This document shows positions 1 to 7,009 of a DNA stretch of 10,831 bases, one piece after another. Position 1 is the stretch's first letter, and each line of letters opens with the position of its first letter. The notes beneath the pieces were generated by a model that was given only the letters and a program-made list of their open reading frames with translations, was not told where the DNA came from and did no database searches. Origin of the DNA: Blastocladiella britannica (Eukaryota; Blastocladiomycota; Blastocladiomycetes; Blastocladiales; Blastocladiaceae); assembly GCA_025349905.2 (NCBI GenBank), contig MU625141.1, positions 1 to 10,831 on the forward strand, written 5' to 3'. Position numbers and translations under genes: made by a program.

Positions 1-482
1 TTAGTGTCATATTGTCCGATTTCTATCTCCGATTATATTTCTTCGTTTGTCAATGCGAGGACTCACCCTCCTAGGCTTTTGTGTTACTGCTGAATATTAC
101 TCAAAAAAATAATAATCACGCACCCTTTCCATTTCACCAGCAACATCATCGAGAACTGGCCCATCCAATCTCGTCGCTCAGCTGAACGATTGCCGCTCTG
201 TCCCGAATTTAGTTTAAAATTGGATTCGAATGGAGTTTGGTATCAAGTCATCATGCTGGCACGACTAAACAAAGCAACAGAATTGCAAAACAGAGCAAAC
301 AAGTGCACATGTCAGTGCCAGCACGCCATGTAATATAATTTTCACGGCGTGAATGCTCTGGATGAGTGCCTCGTGTCCAAAGGACCAAAACGTGATTCTG
401 GATCATATTGGAGCTAATTTGAGCACAGCCAAAAGGCAGTAACGAACAGAGCATCATTTCATCAGCGTAAATACCCTAAATC

Positions 483-496
483 TTTTTTTTTTTTTT
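483..496. repeat. Homopolymer T run (14 T)
   Basis: Fourteen consecutive T on the plus strand, which is poly(A) on the TAF6 sense strand about 75 nt after its stop. Such tracts are common in promoters and 3' flanks of compact genomes and often exclude nucleosomes. The role here is inferred. Confidence 0.9.
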
Positions 497-508
497 CGCT
501 TTCTTTCA

Positions 509-522
509 GCGATCGCGATCGC
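509..522. repeat. 14-bp perfect palindrome, two overlapping GCGATCGC units
   Basis: The sequence GCGATCGCGATCGC equals its own reverse complement and is made of two overlapping GCGATCGC octamers. It lies just after the T run in a gene-free stretch. It could be a dimer-binding site or simply a chance palindrome. Confidence 0.85.
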
Positions 523-567
523 ATTGTTCGTTCCCGCCATATTGTCACCGAAATGAAAGCATTATCA

Positions 568-573
568 TTTATT
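568..573 (-). other. AATAAA poly(A) signal candidate overlapping the TAF6 stop codon
   Basis: On the minus strand the last codon and stop of TAF6 (CAA TAA) run into A and T, so AATAAA overlaps the stop codon itself. If it is used, the TAF6 3' UTR would be only about 10-30 nt long. The motif is seen directly; its use is inferred. Confidence 0.4.
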
Positions 574-2167
574 GCGACATTAAGTGTTTTGCCACCTCTG
601 CTTCCAAGCGGTCACCCAATTTTCCTTGAAACTCATCCTTGACATTGCTTTCGAACTTGAATACGTTGGCGATTGCAGGCTAATACATAGCGTTGGTATG
701 AGCAAAATTCAAAAACAAACCAACAGCAAAGAAAACAAGACCAGAAAAACCGTACAGCAAGAACTCGCAGCAGCCGATCTGAGCCGACCGATCCAGGCGA
801 TTGGACAGGCTCGTCAATATCCATTGCGCTCGAGGGATCAATTGGCGCGCTTGCGAGGAACGGAGACAAGGACGAGAGTTGAGGGAGGAGGACCGTCTTG
901 ACAATGACATTACCCATCTTGGCAAGAGTTGTTGTGGCGCCATACTTTTGCGCAACCGTCGCATTGTCGTCCATCATTCTGATCAGGAGCGTCTTGATGA
1001 CGCGTGGAGTGAGCATTGGGTACCGATGGCTGAAGTGGTTCAACACGTCGGTGAGGAGGGTCGCTGCATTGTCACGGAGCGTCCAGTGGTCGCAAGTTGG
1101 GTCGTGCGAGCCCAGCTGCTTGGTTGCAATCACGGTGATGAGGATGGGTGTGATTTGGTGCAGCTGTAGTTGATGATTTTGTGACAAATGAGTACCTCTC
1201 ATGGCTGGAATGATAGTGATGACGAACGTAAGGCTCCAAAAACAGATCGTTGTTGTGGAGCAGCGCGTCCAAGAACGCAACCAAGATCGCCATGGTGCCC
1301 AAGCTGCGGATCGATTTAGTCACTTGATCGGCCGCAAACTGGACAAAGTAAGGGAGCAAGCTTTGCAGCCCCGGATCGGTTCGGATGCTGGAGAGGGCGG
1401 CAGCGCGCACATCATCGCTCGGGCCCAAAAGCGACTCGGTGACCTTTTCAAAGTAAAGTTGGAACTCTCGCGACAGCACGTCCTTGACCATGGCAGCAGC
1501 GGTCGCATTACCCGTCGCGGTGGCATCGGTTGAGCTGGTAGCCCGCTTGTCTGTGTATTACCGTCACTGAGCAACCCAATCGCGAAAAAAAAAATTGCAA
1601 TGGAGACGAACCATGAATATGCGACGGATTCTGAGGAATACTGGGCTGCACGCCATCGATCGAAAGCCAGTGCGCCGAGAGAGCCACGTCGAGGGGCAGC
1701 TTGGGCAGCGGCTGGGCAAGGATACGATCGAGGTCCAGCTCGTCGTCCTCGATATAGTACACGTTTTCGTTAGCACTGCGCCATTTAACTGGCCGAGGGG
1801 CCAAGAACCCGTAGAGCGGCTTCGAAGAGTGCAATCGTGAGTATTCGAGTGTACTCTGAGCCAATAAGCCAAGTACCTCCACGTTTTTGATTCGCAGCGC
1901 CAACGAGACGTCGTGGGTGGTGAGGTACGAGCGGCGTGCATGGCGCATGAATTTTTTGGCCTCTTGCACAATCTCGCGCAGCCGGTAGTCGACCTCGGTG
2001 GTGAGAGCGGAGACCACGTCGGGCGCAAGAGCCTCGTACCCGAGCGCTTCGGAGGTGTGCTTTTATATATCATATTATTTTTGAGTTCTTCTATAAACCT
2101 CACAGGGTACTGCTGCAATAAGGTGAGGTGGTGGTACCTTGACCAGGCTCGGGTTGAGGATCGACAT
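569..2167 (-). CDS. TAF6: Transcription initiation factor TFIID subunit 6 (TAF6), six exons
   Basis: TAF6 is a nuclear TFIID and SAGA subunit that pairs with TAF9 through a histone fold. My exon model is 2167-2138, 2059-1877, 1819-1612, 1550-1228, 1163-756 and 679-569, which gives 420 aa. Residues about 5-75 form the histone fold, with the family blocks DYRLREIVQEAKKFMRH and LRIKNVE/PLYGF. The conserved AHWLSIDGVQPSIPQNP block follows at about 121-136. A HEAT-type TAF6 C-terminal domain runs from about 160 to the end (TDPGLQSLLPYF, DHWTLRDNAA, QKYGATTTLAKMG, RLLRVLAPAIANVF). The first exon codes only MSILNPSLVK. The last exon was recovered because its 36 codons rejoin the family alignment after a GTACGG donor. 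There is no long C-terminal tail like that of vertebrate TAF6. It is divergent from TIM23. Identity is firm. Exact splice sites are inferred from GT-AG rules and family similarity, with intron 5 the least certain. Confidence 0.92.
680..755 (-). other. TAF6: TAF6 intron 5 (76 nt)
   Basis: Donor GTACGG, acceptor ATTAG, phase 0. Removing it joins RLLRVLA to PAIANVF, which fits the LLLKHCAPVLA-type block of TAF6. A donor at 764 (GTTCTT) would also keep the frame but drops three residues and fits less well. Confidence 0.75.
1164..1227 (-). other. TAF6: TAF6 intron 4 (64 nt)
   Basis: Donor GTTCGT, acceptor TACAG, phase 0. It joins LFLEPY to LHQITPIL, as in the LYLEKYVHELIPAV region of the family. 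Confidence 0.82.
1551..1611 (-). other. TAF6: TAF6 intron 3 (61 nt)
   Basis: Donor GTTCGT, acceptor CACAG, phase 1, splitting an Asp codon. A run of ten T lies mid-intron. It falls in the linker between the histone-fold half and the HEAT domain, so the exact junction is less constrained by homology. Confidence 0.72.
1820..1876 (-). other. TAF6: TAF6 intron 2 (57 nt, in-frame and stop-free)
   Basis: Donor GTACTT, acceptor CGAAG, phase 0. Its length is a multiple of three and it has no in-frame stop, so it translates as a 19-residue insert between KNVE and PLYGF. That junction is contiguous in TAF6 homologues, which is why I call it an intron. Confidence 0.88.
2060..2137 (-). other. TAF6: TAF6 intron 1 (78 nt)
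   Basis: Donor GTACCA, acceptor AAAAG, phase 0. It joins NPSLVK to HTSEALGYEAL, restoring the first histone-fold helix. It contains an in-frame TAA. Confidence 0.85.
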
Positions 2168-2215
2168 TTCTTTCGATTTTGGAATTTCGGACGCGTCAAA
2201 ATCTAAACTGAAAAA
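2168..2215. promoter_or_regulatory. 48-bp divergent promoter region between TAF6 and TIM23
   Basis: Only 48 bases separate the two ATGs, so both 5' UTRs and any core promoters must fit here or overlap the coding regions. The gap carries a 7-bp inverted repeat, GATTTTG (2175-2181) and CAAAATC (2197-2203). Between the arms is ACGCGT (2191-2196), the Mlu-box core bound by MBF-type factors in fungi. No TATA box is visible. The motifs are seen directly; their function is inferred. Confidence 0.6.
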
Positions 2216-2958
2216 ATGTCGCTCGCACCTGCTGCCGCCAACAACACCCACTCCCACTCCCACCACGCCCACGACAGCAGCAGCAGCGAAGGGACATCAG
2301 TCGCGTCCATTCTCGGCTCGCTCGACCTCTCCAGCGCCGCCACCACCAAGTCGCTCTCCCCCGTCGGGCAGCTGGGCGATGGTCTGGAGTTTGTGTTCAC
2401 CCCCGACTCGGCGTACGTGCCCGCGTCGGGCGGCTTTGTGCCGTCGCGGTCCGTGACCGACGACCTCTGCTACGGCGTCGGCACCGTGTACCTGTCGGGC
2501 CTGGCATCCGGTGGTATCTGGGGTCTTGTCCAGGGCCTGCGCACGCCGCTGCCGGTGGTGTCGCCCAAGCTGAGGCTCAACGCGGTGCTCAACGCCATGA
2601 CGCGTCGCGGGCCCTTTGTCGGCAACTCGCTCGGCATGCTGGCCATGTTCTACAACTCGCTCAATGCCGGGATTGCGATGCAGGTGCCCAAGGACCAGGC
2701 ACCGATTGCGTCGGTGGTGGCCGCTGCTGGCGCCGGCGCGCTGTTCAAGTCGACTGGTACCTCATATGTTTATTCTGTATTTGTGATAACTGTGTACTGA
2801 CTGAATACTCGATGATGTGTACATGTGTAGCCGGAATCGCCTCGGCCGCCCGGATGGGTGGAGTCTGCGGAGTGTTGGCCATGGTCTGGCAAGCAACCAA
2901 GACCATCCGCGAGGACCTGCCTCTGATTGGGGCCATTTCGACCCGGTCCTTCCACTAA
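2216..2958 (+). CDS. TIM23: Mitochondrial import inner membrane translocase subunit TIM23, two exons
   Basis: TIM23 is the channel subunit of the mitochondrial presequence translocase in the inner membrane. Exons 2216-2756 and 2831-2958 give 222 aa, a normal length for the family. The N-terminal 80 residues are hydrophilic, as expected of the intermembrane-space domain, with a His-rich stretch at 12-19 (HSHSHHAH). Four membrane segments follow at about 85-107, 134-154, 163-178 and 185-203. Diagnostic blocks are GFVPSRSVTDDLCYGVGTVY, GNSLGMLAMFYNSLN and GALFKSTAG. Without splicing the frame ends in a non-homologous tail at 2800; the GTACCT...TGTAG intron restores KSTAG and the fourth segment. 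The TM2-TM3 loop lacks the arginine usual in the PRAT motif. The start is the only ATG that gives a normal N-terminus, in the context gaaaaaATGTCG. It is divergent from TAF6. Confidence 0.91.
2757..2830 (+). other. TIM23: TIM23 intron (74 nt)
   Basis: Donor GTACCT, acceptor TGTAG, phase 1, splitting the Ala codon of KSTAG. A branch-like CTGACTGAA lies about 35 nt before the acceptor. It contains in-frame stops. Confidence 0.88.
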
Positions 2959-3041
2959 CCCACCGTGGGCTGTTGTGTTTTGTTTATTCCGTTTTTAGTG
3001 TAAAACTCTCTCTCTCTCACTTGACTGAAAAAAATACCGAA
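2959..3041 (+). promoter_or_regulatory. 83-bp TIM23-CENPC spacer with CT repeat
   Basis: This gap must hold the TIM23 3' end and the promoter and 5' UTR of CENP-C. It contains a CCCAC/GTGGG inverted repeat near its start, T-rich sequence, a 13-nt CT repeat (3006-3018) and ACTGAAAAAA (3024-3033). The last word also occurs right before the TIM23 ATG. No canonical AATAAA or TATA box is seen. Confidence 0.5.
3006..3018 (+). repeat. CT dinucleotide repeat
   Basis: Thirteen bases of alternating C and T on the sense strand, 24 nt before the CENP-C ATG. Pyrimidine tracts of this kind are frequent just upstream of start sites in compact fungal genomes. The role here is inferred. Confidence 0.8.
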
Positions 3042-6000
3042 ATGTCGACGTCTCCCCTCGCCCAGCACGAGGCATACCGGCCCATTGGCCTCGTAGGCCG
3101 GTGCGATCAATCAATTCATTCCGATATATATCAAAAGATATTTATATCATAACCATTATTATCAGAAAAACCGGCTTGGTCGTGCCCGTCGCCTCCAAAC
3201 CTCGCCTCGACGGCACCAAGCCGCTGCTTGAATTTGCCCAGGATGTGATGGGCCACGGCGACGGCCTCTCTGCCCCTGCCATTATGAACGGTAACGGTAA
3301 CGGTAACGGTGACAACGACGACGACGACCCTGCCCTCGATCGCAACGACTCGGTCGTCAACGCCCAGTACAACCTCAGCGGCATCGATGTTCAACAACGG
3401 TCTGACGACTTGCCCATGGACGACGACGAGGAGGAGACTGCTACCTTGGCCGACGATACCAGGGCCTCTGGTGAGCGGATCGGTCGCCAGCGCCGCGCCG
3501 AGCAAGAGCCGACCGCTTCTCCTGGTGAATTGGGCCATGCGCGGGCTTCATTTGCCGCTCGACCCCCTCACGGCCTGTTTTCCGAGTCGCCGCTCCATGG
3601 CGCCCGCACCGATGATCTCTTTGGAACGCCCGGGACGCCCATGCGCCAGCACGAGCCCATTCTTGCCGGCACCCCCAGCCGCGACCACCTGGCCGGCAGC
3701 CAACTCTTCTTTGAGCCTGCCGCCGCCGCCTCAGCATCCGCTTCTCCCGATCTCACCACCAAACCCTCACCGGCCGTTTCTGCTCGCCCGACTCCTCGGC
3801 CGTCCTTTGTCCGGGCACCTTCGCCAGTCGCCGCCCGCAGCCCCTCACCACCCCCACCCGCCCCCGCCGCCAGCAAATCCCCAGCGACAATCGGTACTCC
3901 CTCGCGTCGCTCTCTAACAGCGCCGCCTCAGAGCCAGGAGGCTGCCGTGACCCCCGCAAGTGCCTCGCAGGAGGCTCCCTTGAGAACGGAAGCGGCCCAA
4001 CCCGGTCTGCCGCACCTGCCATCCCCTGCTCCAGCTCGGTCGCGGGTGACCGTCAGCGACATTCCGGTTTTCCGCCGTGGGACATTTGCGCCCATCACTC
4101 ATCCCAAGCCTGTTCGCGGCCTGGCAACTCCTTTGGTGCGTTGCCATCAATCGCTTCCCCCCCTTTTAGCTCCATTCAACTGAAATTGGAAAAATGTTAT
4201 AGCGGGAAACGGCGGCCCACACCGAGCGGTTTACACCACTGTCCCACGAAACATTGCTCACGTCACCCCCCATGTCGACCCCAGGTGCTCTGACCATGAT
4301 GGATGACACGTCATCGCCTCTTCCCCTCCTTGATCGCGACGCTGTCATGGCAGAACTCCAGGCGCCGCCTCCGGAGCAGACTGCTCCCCCTGCAGCACGC
4401 TCGCCGGCCAAGCGTCCAAAGGTGGCGCTTGCTTCTGGGGTCGCCTACAGCTCTAAGTTTACGGACCTCGTGTCGAGACGGATGCCTGGCGCCCGAACGG
4501 TCCATGAGTTCCGCCCCGAGCTGGTTGCCCGCGCCGCTTCCCTCCAAATCGCGGATTACGCACGTGACGATCATTCCGCGCATGGCGGCAAGAGCGACGC
4601 GCTTCCTCGGCCTGCCTCATTCAGCGGCACCCAACCTGCCCAGCCGACATCACCTCCTTCTGCACGGATTTCGCCGCGGCCGGCTCGACCAGGTCTGTCT
4701 CCGTCACTGCCGGAGCTCTCCGAGTCGCCGAGTGCTGTCAAGGGATGGCAGCAGCGGCAGCAGCAGCACGTGTCCCCGTCGCTTCAGAGCGAGGTGGACG
4801 ACGATGAACCCCCGCCGCTGTCTCCGAATTTGGATTTCTTCGAGCCGGCGTTATTTGAAGCTGACCAATACGCGGACGAGAGTGCAGGCGCGATGGTGGA
4901 CGGACCGTCCGAGAGCCAAGATTTGGAGCATGGAGCAACGCCAACGACTAAAGTCCCGACCCCGCAAAAGGTGCCGCCACCGGCATCCGCTTCCCCCGCG
5001 CGTGCGCGCGTGACGCGCGCCCTACCCACTCATTCTTTCTTGCTGCCGCAGACACCTGGTGGAGGTGCCTCGCCTGCTCGCCCCGTGGCGGCTGCGCAAT
5101 CGCCGAGGAGAACTTCACCCCGCCATGCTGCTTTACAGCAGAGTGAAAAGCGCCGCACCTTTGCTCGCATTGCTGCTGCAACGCCCGACAACATCGATGA
5201 CACACTGCTGGGTTGGATGAGCACCGACAAGGGACATGCCGCTTCGCCGCGGCGGACGCGCGGCTCCCCATCGAGATCCAGCAGCCCCGGCCCGAGCCGC
5301 CGCCCAGTCCCGTTGGCCGTTCGATTTCAGTCGGACGATGATCAGGACGTGGCGCCCCTCTCGCCAGCTGCCCCGCTCTCACCGGCCGCTCTTCTCTTGC
5401 CCGGGTTGACGCCACCACCACAATCACCTCCTGCCGCTGCAGCGAAATCCAAGGCGGGCAAAAAGGGCAAGGCTCCTCCTGCAAAAACCGCCACCAAAAG
5501 CGTTGATGTGCCCAAGGAAACCAGCCAGACTCGCTCGCGCCAACTTGCGTCTGCATCGCCTGAGCCCGCGCCTGTCACTCCTGTCTCGTCTCGGCACGTG
5601 GCGTCAACTCGCGCCAAGCCCGCGGCTCAAAAGGCGGCCGCTTCGCGTGCTACCACCAAGCGCAAACCCGCCGCCGCTGCCGCTATGCCTCAGCGCCCGC
5701 GTACGGTTGCCAGCGAAGCGTCTGGGTCCGGGAGTGACGATGACGATGACGCCGAGTTGCGATCGCAGCAATCGTCTCATTATCGCGAGGTTGTGGAGCC
5801 CATTGCGGCGCCAGTTGAAGCGGATCGGAACGGCCGGCCAAAGCGCGTCCGCGTTGCCCCCGTCAGCTGGTGGACCGGGGACAAGGTCAAAATGCGTGGC
5901 GCTCGCATGTCGACGGGTGGCATCATGCCAACAATCGAGGCTATTGTCCACCGCGTCCCTTCCGAGTCGGGTTCCGCCGAAACCCCTGCCCGTCACAAGC

Positions 6001-6918
6001 CGTCTCGGAAGGCGGCCGCGAAAAAGCCTGCCGCGCCACCTGCCCCGGCGCAAAAGTCGACGACCAGGAAACGCGCGAGGGAGAATGTGGATCGCGCCGC
6101 ATCTCCTCCTCCTCCTCCGCCCGCTCCTTCGCCCCCTCGCAAAGGCAAAAAGCGATCTGTCCCAGAGGGCGATGATGTAGCCGACTCGGCGCGCGCCGAT
6201 GAGCCGCCATCGAAGCGCGCGAGGACTCGCCGCGGTCCCACTTCGCCGGTTGTGGCCCCGTCTTCGCCGCCGCTAATGGCAATGAGCCCGCCCCCGCCGC
6301 CTTCGCCGCCGTACGCGTCTGTCGCCGCCGAACGCTCTCCTCCGCCCTCCACGGCCTCGCGCGCTCGCGCCACGCGCTCTCGGGCTGCTCTGGTCAGTGT
6401 CAAAGACGATGTGGCCACCGAGTTGCCTGTTTCACCTGCCCCGGAACCCGAAGCTCCAGGCATGGTCGTATTCTCGGACGGAAATGGCGGCTTGCAGGCG
6501 GAAAAGATTCGGTGGTGCCACGACCTGCTTGAGCCGCGCGCCCCAGCCAACTCGTCCGACTTTTTGTTCGAGCGCCTTTACACGTATGGGAACAAGGTGC
6601 ATGTGGGCGTCCTCGATATTCCCGTCGGCAGCCGCAAGCCGAATCGCTCCTCGCGGGGCAACGTTTTTGTACGCTTTTCTTGTCTTCTTTCTACCTTCAA
6701 TGACCGCTGATTATTTTTCGATTGTACCATACCATCAGTCCTTTGTCGTCATTTCGGGCTCTGTGCAGGTCCAGATTCACGACACACGGTTCACTCACGT
6801 CGCTGGAGATATGTTTGTTGTCCCACCCGAGAACCAATACCACATCGCTAACGACGGCTCGGTCGTTGCCCGGCTCTACTTTTCGTCGTACGCACTTGAT
6901 GGCAAGCAGACGCGTTGA
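3042..6918 (+). CDS. CENPC: Inner kinetochore protein CENP-C / Mif2, four exons
   Basis: CENP-C binds the centromeric (CENP-A) nucleosome and bridges it to the outer kinetochore. Exons 3042-3100, 3166-4135, 4203-6668 and 6739-6918 give 1224 aa. The N-terminus has YRPIGLVGRKTG (residues 12-23), like the Mif2 N-terminal block. Residues about 60-1100 are mostly low complexity, rich in Pro, Ala, Ser and Arg with many SP/TP sites and an acidic patch (DDDEEE). The CENP-C signature is at about 887-905 (GRPKRVRVAPVSWW), with the Arg residues and paired Trp that contact the nucleosome. A C-terminal Mif2-type cupin, the dimerisation domain, spans about 1129-1216 (FVVISGSVQVQIHD, GDMFVVPPENQYHIAN). The first coding exon is only 59 nt. 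Unspliced, the locus looks like two or three genes. Identity is firm; the central disordered part offers little homology support. Confidence 0.92.
3101..3165 (+). other. CENPC: CENP-C intron 1 (65 nt)
   Basis: Donor GTGCGA, acceptor ATCAG, phase 2, splitting the Arg codon of GRKTG. It is strongly AT-rich against GC-rich exons. Splicing rebuilds the conserved N-terminal motif. Confidence 0.88.
3287..3310 (+). repeat. CENPC: Hexanucleotide repeat (AACGGT)4 in CENP-C coding sequence
   Basis: Four perfect AACGGT copies code for NGNGNGNG and run straight into GAC repeats coding for an Asp stretch. The unit is a multiple of three, so length changes would keep the frame. It lies in the disordered N-terminal part. 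Confidence 0.9.
4136..4202 (+). other. CENPC: CENP-C intron 2 (67 nt)
   Basis: Donor GTGCGT, acceptor TATAG, phase 0. A pyrimidine tract ending CCCTTTTAG (AG at 4168-4169) offers an earlier acceptor, but that would make a 34-nt intron and bring an in-frame TAG. A branch-like ACTGAA lies at about 4179. Confidence 0.82.
6669..6738 (+). other. CENPC: CENP-C intron 3 (70 nt)
   Basis: Donor GTACGC, acceptor ATCAG, phase 0, inside the cupin domain between RGNVF and SFVVISG. A CTGATT branch-like word is present. Without splicing the protein stops at 6710 and loses most of the cupin. Confidence 0.9.
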
Positions 6919-7009
6919 TTTGATCAAGCAGGTTATTTATTCTTTGTTTTTGTGCTTTTTTGGTTCTATTCAAATTATATTAAGTTCAAGCAAAAAAATC
7001 AGAAGGGCA
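6919..7009. other. 91-bp convergent spacer between CENP-C and the Ca2+-ATPase
   Basis: The two stop codons face each other across 91 AT-rich bases, so both 3' UTRs must fit here or overlap. An AATAAA for the minus-strand gene lies at 6941-6936. No canonical AATAAA is seen for CENP-C on the plus strand. Confidence 0.7.
6936..6941 (-). other. AATAAA poly(A) signal candidate for the Ca2+-ATPase
   Basis: AATAAA on the minus strand, about 70 nt after the ATPase stop and only 17 bp from the CENP-C stop codon. Cleavage 10-30 nt further on would fall at or inside the end of the CENP-C coding region, giving overlapping convergent transcripts. Confidence 0.5.

Larger units (their letters stand above)
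1..568. other. Region without a supportable gene, downstream of TAF6
   Basis: I can support no gene in these 568 bases. The stretch is AT-richer than the coding parts and reads like intergenic or UTR sequence. Visible in it are a run of 14 T (483-496), a 14-bp perfect palindrome (509-522) and a TTCCCGCC box (531-538). A plus-strand frame is open from 94 to 333, but its only ATG is at 253, leaving about 26 codons. A minus-strand frame at 251-457 is also open but resembles no known protein. A GTGCGT donor-like word lies on the minus strand at 123-118, but I could not build an exon around it. The region may hold the edge or promoter of a gene lying to the left of the window. Confidence 0.5.

Noticed and set aside
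215..240. tRNA-like T-loop word (TTCGAAT on both strands)
   Set aside because: No T-stem, anticodon arm or acceptor stem can be drawn around it. It is a small palindrome.
160..256. Possible C/D box snoRNA on the minus strand (ATGATGA near 252, CTGA near 178)
   Set aside because: The boxes are present about 70 nt apart, but the flanks form only about two base pairs of terminal stem and no clear C'/D' boxes are seen.
94..333. Open plus-strand frame of 79 codons
   Set aside because: There is no start codon until 253, no recognisable homology, and its length is expected by chance in six frames of a 568-bp gap.
251..457. 68-codon minus-strand ORF with a hydrophobic end
   Set aside because: No homology, AT-rich gap sequence, and no supporting splice or poly(A) context.
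1164..1195. Shorter 32-nt version of TAF6 intron 4 starting at GTACTC
   Set aside because: It breaks the reading frame into exon 5 and is shorter than any other intron here. The 64-nt GTTCGT intron keeps the frame and the family alignment.
2757..2800. TIM23 ending at 2800 with tail GTSYVYSVFVITVY
   Set aside because: This tail is read from the intron. Splicing at 2757/2830 restores the conserved KSTAG block and the fourth membrane segment.
4254..6710. The plus-strand frame taken as a separate 818-codon gene starting with TTG
   Set aside because: It is exon 3 of CENP-C. It has no good start codon, an intron with GT-AG ends joins it to the upstream exon in phase, and the cupin continues beyond it in the next exon.
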